From Cloeon dipterum (lineage: Eukaryota; Arthropoda; Insecta; Ephemeroptera; Baetidae): DNA of 64,000 nucleotides. The notes under the pieces were generated by a model, which was not told the DNA's origin, searched no databases, and worked only from the letters and a program-made list of their open reading frames with translations. Every line of letters begins with the position of its first letter. The first letter of the stretch is position 1. Of the stretch, positions 1 to 14,719 are shown piece by piece. Location of the stretch: assembly GCF_949628265.1 (NCBI RefSeq), contig NC_088786.1, positions 8,370,001-8,434,000 on the forward strand, given 5' to 3'. Both the position numbers and the translations under genes were made by a program.

Positions 1-307
1 TTAAAATTTAAGAATCTCAAATCGATATGCAAACATTTTTAATACTCTATTTTGGGGAATCTAAATATTTGGTAATAAAAATAAATCACCGATCACCAAA
101 GCTGGAAAGAATCTCAAATAATATGCCTTGCCATTGCACTTGGTGTAGTGTTGATTGTTATTGTGTTGGATAAACCACTTTAAATGATATGCATGATTCA
201 TCCACTTGGTATGATGAATGTAACCCAAACAATAAAATGTTCCCAATATCTCGAAAAAGTTATGCCTTTTTATTATTTTGTAAATACTAAAACTATTTAC
301 ACAACCT

Positions 308-3647
<3,340 letters not shown>

Positions 3648-4218
3648 AACGGGCTGCCGGCGAACGCCTTAGTTAGTCAGGACGGGCACTGAGGGCGCTG
3701 CGACCTCTGCAACCCCTGCACAAGGACGAGTTAGGCTTTTTGCTCGTCCTGTCCGATATGTTGGTTGCATGAATAATTCTACTCCCGAAGTATCTTCTTC
3801 TGTTTTTCCTAATAAATCAAATAAAACAACAGAGGTATCATTGGGGAATTTTTTTCGTATTTTTCATTAGATGCGTAACGCGCGCGTTACGTAACCAAGC
3901 ATAAAAACGAAGATTTCATAAAGCGTGAGGAGAATTTTTTTCCTTATTACGTATTGTAATTTACACAGTAAAATATTGCGTAATGTGTCTGAAAAGACGT
4001 CACTTTTTACGCTTTAAATCTTTCAAAATTTCTGACCGAAACGAAGGAGATTAACTAATAATTTTCACGCACACCTTGGGATTTTTGGAGGAAAACGATA
4101 AAATAAGGAAATTTTCTAAATAATTGTTGGAAAAGGAAATTCGTCAAATACTGCGGGTGTAATTGTGTCCGACTTGTAGATTAAAAATAAAATTCGTGGC
4201 GTCGTAATAGAGGACTGC

Positions 4219-4233
4219 AAAAAAAAGGAAAAA
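4219..4233 (-). terminator. T-tract terminator of the minus-strand 5S gene
   Basis: On the minus strand, runs of five and eight T residues start 8 and 15 bases downstream of the 5S 3' end. RNA polymerase III stops at runs of four or more T, so this gene keeps a working-looking terminator. Confidence 0.6.
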
Positions 4234-4240
4234 GGAAGGC

Positions 4241-4358
4241 GCCTACAACAAGCAGTGTTCCCAGGCGGTCACCCATCCAAGTACTGACTGCTCTCAATGT
4301 TGCTTAACTTCGGTGATCGGACGAGAACCGGTGTGTTCAACATGATATGGTCGTAGGC
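4241..4358 (-). rRNA. 5S ribosomal RNA, minus-strand copy
   Basis: A full-length 118-nt 5S rRNA. The first bases (GCCTACGACC) pair with the last (GTTGTAGGC) to form helix I. The internal promoter region is intact, including CGTCCGATCACCGAAGTTAAG and TACTTGGATGGGTGACCGCC. The usual CCGGG/CCGGG-type pairing of helices IV-V is replaced by AGCAG with CTGCT, a compensated change that argues for a functional structure. It is transcribed leftward, head to head with the plus-strand copy across a 92-bp spacer. 5S rRNA is made by RNA polymerase III and forms part of the large ribosomal subunit. Confidence 0.95.
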
Positions 4359-4450
4359 GATGATCTCTGGCTCAAACACAAGTTTTTGATTTAGGCACTC
4401 ATCACAAGCATGCGCACAATCAAATACTTGTGTTTGAGCCACAGATCATC

Positions 4451-4568
4451 GTCTACGACCATATCATGTTGAACACACCGGTTCTCGTCCGATCACCGAA
4501 GTTAAGCAACATTGAGAGCAGTCAGTACTTGGATGGGTGACCGCCTGGGAACACTGCTTGTTGTAGGC
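4451..4568 (+). rRNA. 5S ribosomal RNA, plus-strand copy
   Basis: This 118-nt copy is virtually identical to the inverted copy at 4241-4358. The one change I see is T instead of C at position 2 (GTCTACGACC), which turns a helix I pair into a G-U wobble. The internal control region and the compensated helix (AGCAG/CTGCT) are unchanged. It is transcribed rightward, away from its partner. Confidence 0.94.
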
Positions 4569-4575
4569 GCCTTCC

Positions 4576-4590
4576 TTTTTCCTTTTTTTT
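4576..4590 (+). terminator. T-tract terminator of the plus-strand 5S gene
   Basis: Runs of five (4576-4580) and eight (4583-4590) T residues follow the 5S gene within 22 bases, matching the arrangement at the mirror copy. They are typical RNA polymerase III stop signals. Confidence 0.6.
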
Positions 4591-5477
4591 GCAGTCCTCT
4601 ATTTCGACACCACGAATTTTATTTTTAATGTACAAGTCGGACAACAATTAAACCCGCCGTATTTGACGAATTTCCTTTTCCAACAATTCTTCAAAAGATT
4701 TCCTTATTTCATCGTTTTCCTCCAGAATTCCCAAGGTGTGCGCGAAAATTATAGTTAATCTCCTTCGTTTCGGTCAGAAATCTTGAAAGATTTAATGCGT
4801 AAAAAGTGACGTCTTTCCAGACACATTACGTAGTATTTTACAGTGTAAAACACAATAATAAGAAAAATAATTCTCTTCGCGCTTTAAAATCTTCGTTTTT
4901 ATGCTTGGGTTACGCTACGCATGTCTTTAAGCTAATTTTTTTTCTAAAGAAATACCTGTTTTATTTGATTAGGTAAAATAGAAGAAAATATTGGACGAAT
5001 TCCCTTTTCCAACGATTCTTCAGAAAATATTATTTCATCATTTTCCTCCAAATATCAACCATTTAATTAAATTTGCTCACTCAAAGTTTCCTGAATTTAT
5101 CTAAATTCTTCTGAGTATAAAGCCGATTCAAACCTTTTTGCAAGAGCCTCTTTCAATTTAATCCCAAGATTTCAAGGTTTTTATTTAATGTCACAATTTC
5201 TCCTTTAGATCTTGTAAGTTGTTCTGTTTGAAATTCAATGAAGGGCTATGAGACTGGTGTAAAAGGAAAATGAATAAATCTTAAAAACATAAGTACTTCA
5301 TTTAATTTAACTTTTTTTATTAAGTCGAGCAGCAAAGACAAAAGTGTGTAGACTGCTTGATGAGGACATTCCATGCTGCATCCTAGAAGTGGCTACCTGA
5401 GCAGCTACAAACAAACAACACAATTCGGAGTTCCGCGCCTTACAAGTGGCGGGGGCTACCGCACTAACAAGGGGCTG

Positions 5478-8400
5478 TTACACGAAGTAGGCCGCCAGCT
5501 GGGCCATCTTGTCCTTGGGCTTCCCTTTGCCGCGGCCCTTGCCTCCCCGGCCGCGGCCCCTTCCCCTGGCCGCCCGGCCGCCGGGGGCCATGCGATTCGG
5601 CCGGTTGATTGCCCTGTGCTTCTCGACCAAATTGGCGAAGTCGGGCGAGCAGAAAACGCAGCCCGTCAGCTCCGTCGCCTCGTTTGGCAGTTTTGTTCGC
5701 TCCTGTTGAGAAAATTATTACGATGGTTAGATTTTTAGTTGAACGTCAGGCGTCGGTCAGAGTCAGGACTCACCTCTTTGTAGTTGACGCAAATGAGCTG
5801 CGCACCACATTCGCACGTGCCATCATCAACCGCTACTTTGTGAGCATCGTCAAAGATATGGATGATGACATCGCACCTGGAAACGATTTTTGAATTTATT
5901 TTTTTGTCTTAATTGGTAAAAGAAAAAATATTTTAGTGAGAGAAGTGGAAACGAAAGGTCTGCTAAGCAAAAAAATGTAGGTAATTATATTCGTAATTTT
6001 TACAGGGTTATGCCTTGTCAGCTTGTGCCTTGCAATCTGTGTTCGCCACATGAGCCAGCCGCTTTTACCTGATACTCGTTTAAACCGGATTTTCCAGGTA
6101 GACTAGGCCGTTTTTTCACAAGTCTTATTTTTTTCAAATTTAAAAATAAAAGCCAATCTATTTTGATGTAAATCTGTTCAAATCGCGAAAAAATGAATTG
6201 TTATCTCGTTTAATCACTAATTAATTATATTAAAAATATTAAGGTCTTATCACCGTTCAGAACCATTTTAATTTTTTGTTTTAAATCGGTATTATATATT
6301 CACGGAGAAAATAGCATTTTCTAGATGTCTCCAAAAGTCCAGTATTTTATGGTTTATGCCAGTGGCATGGACTTTTCCGGAACAGGTGGAATAAAACTTG
6401 AATTGAAAGAAAAATCCACAAAATTCTTATTAGATATCAGTCTACGTACTATCATCAGCATTATATTCCGCGAATAATCATTTTATAATTAAAGTTTAAG
6501 CAGTTGGAATTAATTGATTTCTAGAACAAATTGGAAAGCTACCTGTTGCAGCTGAGTTTCCACTTTGGTCCAGAAGCTGGGTCGAGCACAAGGACCCCAC
6601 CGTCGCACTCGACACAGGAGGAGACCCCGTTGCTGTTGAGACTGTGTGGGCAGCTTGGGTGGGTGCACGCGTTGCAGCCGCTGCCCTTCTTCATGTCCCT
6701 GTTGAGAGATACCAAAATTATATCACTCGAGCAGAAGAAATAAGAAAATATATTTCAGTACCTGAACGGCGGGTGGTTATAGCAGTAGGGGCAGAGAGGG
6801 TAGCTCTTGCCTTTGTTGCCAGCCGACCAGGAAAGCAGCTCGAAGTCGTCCAGCGGACACTTGAGCTCCTTGTAGATGCGCACAACGCCGTTTTGCGGCA
6901 GGCTGTACGTCTCATCGCAATGCGAGCAGTGCAGACGTGCTGGTTTCGCCTGAACGTACTTCATATACCTCCTGCACTTGCCGCACCTGTTGCAAAACAT
7001 TGAATTGTAATAATTTTCAATCAAAGACCAAGTAAGCAAATTTTACGACACCAAAATTCACTGCGTTAAAATTTAGTAATTTAACTAAATCATTCTTTTT
7101 TTTCTCAAATAAGTGGCCAAAAGACACACAAACCTGGACAAAGCCTTGCCCAACATGGCGAGGGGCGAGAAGGAGACCTCAAACAACTGGTCCATGCCTT
7201 CGATATTCTTTACGAAATACAAAAACTTCTGCTTGAAGATTTCGAGCGAGTGCTGCAGCACAGCGTGCATGCTGGCTTGACCATGCGCGATCAGGTTCAA
7301 CTGCTCCTCTAGCGCAGAACGCATCGTCGGCAATACTAACTCCGGGTCGATCTGCAATTAGAATAAAATCAGCTTTGATTTTCTAACTGAATTAAATCTG
7401 TACCTTTTGGTACCCGTGGACGAGGACAATTCCAAGCGAAGTGGGCACAAGGCGACGGCCTGAGCCGACAGCAACATAGTTCCGCTGGCAAATATTATTG
7501 ATGTGGACTGGAATAGAAGCGTCAGTTCCGATGCCGTGCTTTTCCATCAGGGTGATTAGTTCCGACTCCGTGAGATAATCAGGCGGACATGTCTGGCATT
7601 CCTGCAGTTTGGCCTGAAACAAAAAAAAAATTAACCTAAAATATCAATTTTTATTTTTCGTCTTAAAGCAAGAAACAACATTGTATTTTAATAAATGCTT
7701 TTTATATATACAAAAATGTAAAATGTATTTTTAATTTTTACTTTCGAAATGGTTTCTTACCTCTTGTATGTTAACGATTTCTCCATCAGAGAACGGGGGA
7801 ACAGTCTCGTTCTTGCTGAACGATTGCCAGTGCATAACTATGGTGTAGCCTGGATCCAACAGTGTTTTGCCAGTGCACTTGAACACCTCCTTACCGATCT
7901 CAAATTTAGCCGTCGTGCTCAAATAAGTACAGTCTCTTGAAACCTGAAAAGAAAAAAAATTAAATTTCATACACGACATTTCAATGAAATATTAAATTAG
8001 ATAGAAATGCGTATTGAAAGATCTGGATCCTGATTCAATTTTTTTTAAATAATTTATAAAAGCGAGGGTTAAAAGAATAATTTAATTATTGCACAGTCAA
8101 CATTAAAATAATTTAAAAAAGAAATTCTTCTCAAAAATTTAACGGAAATATTTCAATATTATCTACAAAAAAATCTAATGACTTAATTCCCCAAACATTT
8201 ATGTTGGGATTTTTGGCTATGAATCAAATAGACGGAATTAAAATATTTTAACCCAATAAACATGGCGTAATATTTTTTTTTTTTGCTCTTTTTATCCCTG
8301 TCCGAGGACCGGAGGACCGGGAAGGGCGCGCACTGCACTAGCACGAATGCTGAAACCCGGGTCCCAATAACACCGCGAACGGATAACATGGGCGCACCAG

Positions 8401-10992
8401 GCCGCACAGGGACCCAGACCACTGAAGGGCCACTTGCCTCCGCACCGAGGACTGCATTGAAACGCTAGACATTTGTCCCGTGAAGCCAAATCACGCATGC
8501 TGGAAAGGTGCAAACCAGCAAGTAGCGAGTCGGCGCCGGTGCGCCTCCCAGCCCGTTGAGCAATTTGAGCAATTCGAGTCACTAAACTAACCACTTTTTG
8601 CCATTTCTGACATTGGGTAGCCAGTATTAGATCTCCGAACTGCTCAAATTCCTCTCATTGCTTTGACACTCCTGAGAGTGCCTTAACAATGCGAGCCATT
8701 TGAATTTGAGATGACTTACAGTAGCAATAAAGTGGCGGGTGATGTAGTCGTAAAGGCGCCAGGAGTCTCCGTCAAGTTCACTTCGGCTCGCTGTTCTCAT
8801 TGGCGTGATCGGAGGATGGTCACCGGCGTCATGGCCCTTCTTGGGCCGGTTTATTCCAGACGACAATACCTCCCTGACCTCCTCACCCCAGTCAGAACTG
8901 TGTTGCTGCTGCCTCAGCACCTCGCTGTGGATGTCATTACAAGAGTTAAACAAAAAATCAAAAGTTTTTAATTTATTCTTACAAAATTTTGTTATACCAA
9001 ATATTTTAATACTTTCTTTGTTAATTGAAATTTGTATCGCATTAATTCTTAGTATTTCTTAAAATTCAATAATTATGAAAAATTTCTGTGTACTCACAGC
9101 AGGTCAAAATTTTCTGGATAATGCGTTGTCTCTGTTCGTGGATAGCTGATGTAGCCCTGCGTGTAGAGCCGCTCAGCGATTTGCATCGCGTGGTGAGGAC
9201 CCATTCCCAATCCTGAACTGGCGACTCGCATCAGCTCCACTGTGTTCAGAGCCAACGGCCGAACCTTGGCCTTTTCCTTCATGCTCACGCTTGTTACCCT
9301 AGTGAAGAATTCCAAGTTTTATAAAGGTCAAAAATTATTTTTTTAATTTACTTGGCCTCTTTGAACTCTTTGACCTGCATGAGGAACATGGTGGCGATCT
9401 CCTTTTCGAAACATCGCACGCGTTCCCAATCAAGAACGACCTCTTTTCCTTCACTTGTTTGCACAGTCACCTAGAATAAATCAAAATTTTATAAAAAAAA
9501 TGTATCAATTAAACTCACAGAGACTACACTTTTTGGCAAATATATTCATTTTATTTTTTTATTTCCAATATATTTCTTAGAAATTTGCTTTAATTTAGTT
9601 CAATTTAAAATAAAACGGTGGTTAATGCCTGGACATGAATACCCTTATTCTGTTGGCAATTAATAATAATTAATAATAATTATGAAAAAAATATATTCAA
9701 AATTTGTCTGTTATCTCAATCCTTTTTCGTCTCACCTCCATTTAACTACCCTTTCCAAATTACATTATTCCGCGTTTTGTTCAAAATTTTAAAAGAAATA
9801 CCTGCCATCTTGAATAATTTATTTTAATTTTCTATTTAAAATATATAAATCATAAGATTCAATTTCTTTACATTTAATGAGTCCCATTTATGAAGAAATT
9901 ATTGCTAAATATGTGTTCTTGATAAAGGAAAACCATTAAGTGACAGGAAAACCAGAATTGCAATTTACTTCCATCAGGATGTGGTTAAATAATCAATCAA
10001 TGAATACGCTGTCATTGAATTTGTTTGTTTTACAAGGATTGATAATTACCTGCAAGACCCAGTAGGGTTCAGGCTTGAAAGTTTGAATTTCATCGTGACG
10101 TTGCACACAAAATCCAAGCGTCGGCGTTTGGCACGGTCCATAGGAGATCAGAGATGCGTCCAGGTCTCCATATTTACCCTGTTAATTTGCAATCTTATAA
10201 TTTCTAGAGCAAAATTAATTTAAAAAACCTGCCTGAAAAAATCGGGTTTGGAATCTGGTAAATGCGCAGCCGATCCTCAAATCCAACTCCTGTCTCGCAT
10301 CCACGCTCTTGGCCTCGTTTTCGTTTGGCTTTCCCAAATTGTTCATCGCAGCTTTGATGTCCTTTTCTGTGATGGCAGAAAAGTGGGCTCGAAACACATT
10401 CTGCGATTGACACATTAGCTAAAGAGAAAAAAATAGCAACCCAATCATACATGATCAGTTATCCTCATGCTTTCTCTGACAGCATCGATGACTTCAAAAC
10501 AAATATTCTCGCCTTCCTTGTCGCAATCCAGCCACAGAACCAAATAATCACAACCCTTGGCTTCTTTGGCTAGAAATGGCGGCATCTTCAGTTTGGCCAC
10601 AGCCTCCTTTTTCTCCGTTGGACAGTGAAACAACTCAGCCTAGCAAATAAAGCAAATATTAGCAAACAAGATCAATTTCATTTTTAGCATTAATCAAACC
10701 GGATCGACTCGGTCCCAATTGTTAAACTTTCCGACAAAGTCCAAACTCATGACATGACCGCACACGGAAGTCATCAAGAAATGGACACTTTCGCCTTTGA
10801 ACTGCATGTTCCACTCGTGAATGGAACAGGCATTGTTTATTCCTGAAAACCGGAAGAAATTTATGACAAAAATCTAGAAAACAAACACAAAAAATAACCT
10901 TTTCGATTCGTGCTCCTGCCGTTGCTCAAAATATTGGCCAGAGAAGCTGCCAAGGACGGCTTCTCCGCCACCATGAGTGCCCTTTTCATCAT
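5478..10992 (-). CDS. TOP3B: DNA/RNA topoisomerase III beta, 15 coding exons
   Basis: Exons (-): 10899-10992, 10700-10842, 10451-10639, 10233-10400, 10050-10178, 9352-9470, 9098-9298, 8720-8924, 7761-7943, 7404-7613, 7134-7351, 6762-6986, 6543-6698, 5774-5876, 5478-5702. Total about 855 residues, as expected (human about 862). Type IA topoisomerase acting on single-stranded DNA and, in animals, on mRNA together with TDRD3. The Toprim domain opens with [10 protein letters not shown] and carries the acidic metal site [11 protein letters not shown]. The catalytic tyrosine is in [14 protein letters not shown] (about Tyr333). The C-terminal third has repeated CxxC zinc motifs, then an Arg/Gly-rich RNA-binding tail ([14 protein letters not shown]) ending [10 protein letters not shown]; these features separate TOP3B from TOP3A. 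Exon 4 uses a GC donor (CAG|GCAGGT): the nearby GT site would bring in a stop. Two ATGs are adjacent at 10990-10992 and 10987-10989. Minus-strand AATAAA near 5316. Confidence 0.96.
8272..8603 (-). mobile_element. SINE-like retroposon in a TOP3B intron, long copy
   Basis: A GC-rich block inside the AT-rich intron between TOP3B exons 8 and 9. Read on the minus strand it begins near TGGTTAGTTTAGTGACTC, which resembles a tRNA A box, and ends in GGATAAAAAGAGC followed by a run of about ten A. The last 115 bp recur at 61063-61176 with only a few differences. An A tail, a shared 3' end, 5' truncation of the second copy and a polymerase III-like head all fit a tRNA-derived SINE of about 330 bp. The minus-strand open frame here is uninterrupted but resembles no protein I know. 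No clear target duplication was found, so a 5'-truncated non-LTR element remains possible. Confidence 0.6.
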
Positions 10993-12804
10993 TGCAGAGT
11001 TTCTGCAATGTTATTTGGATTTATAGTAGCCAGGTACCAATAAATTTTGAATCACCTTTAGACAATTTTCACATGCTCAAATGTATGTTAAGTGCCGGCG
11101 GAACACGGCAGAACACGGTGGTGCCCCGTTCGAATATCTCGATTCGAACGGCAATTTCACACTGAACTGACTAGAAGATCGTGGAACATGAAATGCTTTC
11201 GCTAATTTGTCCGGTAATGGCTTGCTGCAGTCATTAATATTCACAAATCTGCGGCCGAGAGACGAAAATAAACACGGAACACGATGCACAAAAGTCTGCG
11301 AGTCGATGATTTTTGTTGACAGCGAGTAGGAGCAGTGTGACAACATGACAAAATAATTCTAAACAAATTTTGCATCTAAAGAGAACTAGACAGTGTAAAA
11401 TTAAGATTTCCCTAATACAAAATACTCACTTTTAATATACTTTTATTGTAAATTAAGCTATGAACTTTTATTGAAATGGACTCCAAATTATTTTTTTCAC
11501 TATACGGTTGGTGCAGACTGCATTTTGTTCAATTTGTACTGAGATGCCGGGATGGACCATTGCGGGAAAGACGGGCGTTAAGGAGATAATGACTTTTTGA
11601 CGGGTTGATTTATAGTCCTACTTAATAATTTTAGTAATTTAGCGTCTCGACTTTTGACGTTGCAACATACATGGCATCAATCTTGAAGCTCAGAATCTTT
11701 ACAAGGAAAAATTATCTCTTATTTCTGAAGGTATAATTTTCGAAATTTTAAAATAAAGAAAATTTGGAAAATTTAACATTTGAATCTAGTCACTTAAGAG
11801 AGCGGTCATTTTCATTCAGAATTAATCGTAAAGCTCAATTCAGTTCTTATTTAATGTTGTTCTTTGTTAAATTGGTTAAAATGACTTAATAATTGCTCAG
11901 ACATTTAAATATTACCAATCAATTTCCACCAATTTTCTTGTCTTCGTCAACATATATTATCGATCTATTTTTCCATTTCTCGTGAGTTGCGCCACTGTGC
12001 CAATGACAAAGCAAACATACACACGCCATCGTACAAACTCGAAGGTGATTTCCTTTGACGCTTTATTGCAGTCACGAACAGAGTTTGACAAAGAGCACGC
12101 CTGCCTTTTTATCGCAGCCGACCAGCCTTATTATTATTATTGCACACGTTCCATCGTCAATTTATCTCTTAAAACTCGGAATAAGGCGGCTCTGAATAAG
12201 GAAAAAAGGCTTTCGAAATAATCGTCTCTGCTGTTGAAGGGCTCATCCCACACGCTCTTCACGTTCCTGCTGTGTAAATTCGGCGGTAATAATTTAATTT
12301 TTGCGGTGGGGTGCTGCTGCACCGAGACCGATGTGCTTTTAATAGACACCCGCATTTCTTGAAATAAGCGGCCGTCGACACGGCAGTCTGAAAGACGCTG
12401 CTGAAGAAGAATGATTCGCTCCTAACACAGACAACCCCTAATTTAGACAGCAGAAAAAACAGTTATAGCGTCGTCAGAGGTGCAAACAGAAAAAAAACAA
12501 GCAGGTCAGTCCAATTTTTAATGTATCTGATATTAAATAATAACGTTCTCCATTTTTTTTTATTATAAGCATGAAAATTTCATCTGCTCACACGGTTCAA
12601 AATCTTTTTGAAGTCCAAAATTGTATTATTTTCTTAAAATCTTTGTTGACTTTTTGTTAAAAAATGTAATATGGCTCCTAAATGTTAATGTGCCAAAATA
12701 AAAGTTAAATCAGCTCCGTGCAAAAAACAACGTCGAAAGTGCGCCTAAAATTCAATCACTCTACGCACAAAATAAACAAATATTTTATTAAAACATATAT
12801 ATTT
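10993..12804. other. Intergenic region upstream of TOP3B
   Basis: No gene was recognised. 10993-11350 should contain the TOP3B promoter and 5' UTR; a possible UTR splice acceptor lies just before the start codon (minus strand, AACATTGCAG). 11950-12480 is richer in GC than its surroundings and has a few short open frames without family features, perhaps regulatory DNA. The rest is AT-rich. Confidence 0.4.
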
Positions 12805-12812
12805 AAGTTATA
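12805..12812. repeat. Target-site duplication, left copy (AAGTTATA)
   Basis: Eight bases, AAGTTATA, immediately left of the fold-back element. The same eight bases stand directly right of it at 14028-14035. Confidence 0.75.
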
Positions 12813-14027
12813 CACCGGGTCACCGGGAGCCAGAGACGGCGAAATGGGCGAGGCACTTTTTGTCTCCCTTCCACGCTTGCCGGCTGTGACGTCAGCACCG
12901 GAGACTTCTCGGCCAATGAGCCGTAGGTGTCAAATCCTTTATTATTGGTCGGCTGGGTGTCGGAACTTGCTTGAATTTAGCTAGCATCATTACCAAGCTA
13001 CACTCGTCCTCGACATAATGAAACAAAAACAAAATCTGTACGACATTCCGTTCTCGCTCGGGAGCTGCACACAGCGAGCAAAACAACGTTTCGCGCGCGC
13101 TAGTGAATTTTTACGTTCGTGATTTACGTCCGAATTCGATCTGTAACCCCACATGTTATGCATATGTTTACTTAGAAAAATTAACGAGCTTTCCAGTGGT
13201 GTGCTTAAAAAATTTTTTGGCCTCGAACTTTCCAAGTAATAGCGCCCGCGCGCAGAAAAATTGGAATTTTTTCAAATATCGTTGTTGTTTAACCTCCAAA
13301 TCTCGGCTTCTAACCATCAGAAAATCAAAAACTACCCACCGTTGGACTCGTCTTGACCTACCCTGATGACCTAAATGGGTTGTTACTCTCCACCCCTAAG
13401 ACACCACCCTTATTTTTACTTTTTCCGAGGGGGTTGAAGTTAAGCGACTGAAGGGTGGAGGGTAGGCACCCCTCAACATTTTAGCTCATCAGGGTAGGTC
13501 GAGACGAGTCCAACGGTGGGTAGTTTTTGATTTTCTGATGGTTAGAAGCCGAGATTTAGAGGTTAAACAACAACGATATTTGAAAAAATTCCAATTTTTC
13601 TGCGCGCGGGCGCTATTACTTGGAAAGTTCGAGGCCAAAAAATTTTTTAAGCACACCACTGGAAAGCTCGTTAACTTTTCTAAGTAAACATATGCATAAC
13701 ATGTGGGGTTACAGATCGAATTCGGACGTAAATCACGAACGTAAAAATTCACTAGCGCGCGAAACGTTGTTTTGCTCGCTGTGTGCAGCTCCCGAGCGAG
13801 AACGGAATGTCGTACAGATTTTGTTTTTGTTTCATTATGTCGAGGACGAGTGTAGCTTGGTAATGATGCTAAATTCAAGCAAGTTCCGACACCCAGCCGA
13901 CCAATAATAAAGGATTTGACACCTACGGCTCATTGGCCGAGAAGTCTCCGGTGCTGACGTCACAGACGGCAAGCGTGAAAGGGAGACAAAAGTGCCTCGC
14001 CCATTTCGCCGTCTCTGGCTACCGGTG
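12813..14027. mobile_element. Fold-back transposable element, 1.2 kb, with arms of about 580 bp
   Basis: The two halves are almost exact reverse complements (about 12821-13405 and 13450-14027; a handful of substitutions and two 2-4 bp indels over about 580 bp), meeting at a centre of about 50 bp. The right terminus reads CACCGGTAGCCAGAGAC on the minus strand. The left terminus reads CACCGGGAGCCAGAGAC, preceded by an 8-bp partial repeat of the end. The element is flanked by identical 8-bp direct repeats. Long inverted arms with an 8-bp target duplication fit a non-autonomous cut-and-paste element; hAT, P, Merlin and Mutator-like families make duplications of 8-10 bp. No transposase frame is visible: open frames in the arms are mirror copies of each other. 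The arms carry a CRE-like TGACGTCA. Confidence 0.87.
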
Positions 14028-14035
14028 AAGTTATA
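14028..14035. repeat. Target-site duplication, right copy (AAGTTATA)
   Basis: Identical to 12805-12812 and in the same orientation, directly abutting the right end of the inverted repeat. Confidence 0.75.
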
Positions 14036-14657
14036 AAACAAATGGGCAGAGCCTTCTGCACCGTAAAAAAGTAAAAAAAACAAAAGGTTTTCATCGCGTA
14101 TCAGATAAAAGAAATTTTGTTGTTACAAAAACAAAATTTTCAAATGAAAGAAATGTTATTTTAGCAGGTGCGAATTTTAAAACATATTTTAATGTCTTTA
14201 CTTTGGAATACTGGCACTGCTCTGAAATAATAGTTATATTAACTATCGAAAATATTACGGCAATAAATTACTTAAAATAAGTAAGTATCAATTTGAAAAG
14301 AATGTAAAAAATTCAGAACAGAATTTTAGCAGTTGTAAATTAAAAAATTTACAATTTCGAGGAGTGATTGGCATATTGCTGTAAAAATATTGCAGTTTAA
14401 TCAACGCAAATCGCTCTGAGCAAATATTATAGAATGTACCCGCTCTGCAAATGGTACAACCAAGAGCAAACAGATTTTCGGGGAAAGATAAGGGTCTGAT
14501 AAACACATGAGCCAATTAACGCTTCAATCCTCCTTGAATATGTGCCGATACGTTTTTTTCTCTTGCAGTTACCAGGTACCGACTGGGCAGGAGGTAGCCC
14601 ATTGTAAATCCAGCTGAAATAAACCAACGAGGAAAATTCAGAAGCGGCCGGACGGCG

Positions 14658-14719
14658 ATGGACAACAATCAGCAGGAGGAGACGCCTGACGTCACTGGTG
14701 CCAAACCAAACCGACCGCG
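14658..14719 (+). CDS. Possible alternative first coding exon of cPLA2
   Basis: A GC-rich island about 2.2 kb upstream of the main cPLA2 start holds an ATG, 20 codons (MDNNQQEETPDVTGAKPNRP) plus two bases, then a donor CG|GTAATT. It ends in phase 2, the phase needed to join the 25-nt microexon at 17474, giving ...PRFDPFQIFQ and keeping the downstream frame. This would replace the MEEPIALRKNF start. The evidence is only composition, splice signal and phase; there is no homology, and it could be an unrelated short open frame or untranslated exon. Confidence 0.35.

Larger units (their letters stand above)
3792..4988. repeat. 1.2-kb imperfect palindrome carrying two 5S rRNA genes
   Basis: The left arm (about 3792-4383) and right arm (about 4426-4988) are reverse complements of each other with scattered substitutions and small indels, separated by a loop of about 40 bp. 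The 5S genes are the best-conserved part. The identity continues through the 3' flanks of both genes out to an outer segment around 3792-3900 and 4905-4988. Just outside the right arm, 4990-5052 repeats in direct orientation part of the arm itself (4654-4735), a segment running GACGAAT...CCTTTTCCAAC. This suggests a rearranged remnant of a 5S spacer unit or a mobile element that contains 5S genes. I found no clear target-site duplication. Confidence 0.85.

Noticed and set aside
8292-8594. A 100-codon minus-strand open frame inside a TOP3B intron
   Set aside because: It coincides with the SINE-like repeat. GC-rich composition explains the lack of stops, and the frame is not kept in the truncated copy.
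13103-13878. Two open frames (13103-13366 on + and 13489-13878 on -) sharing an 86-residue stretch
   Set aside because: They are the same sequence read from the two mirrored arms of the fold-back element. There is no family motif and no splice or promoter context.
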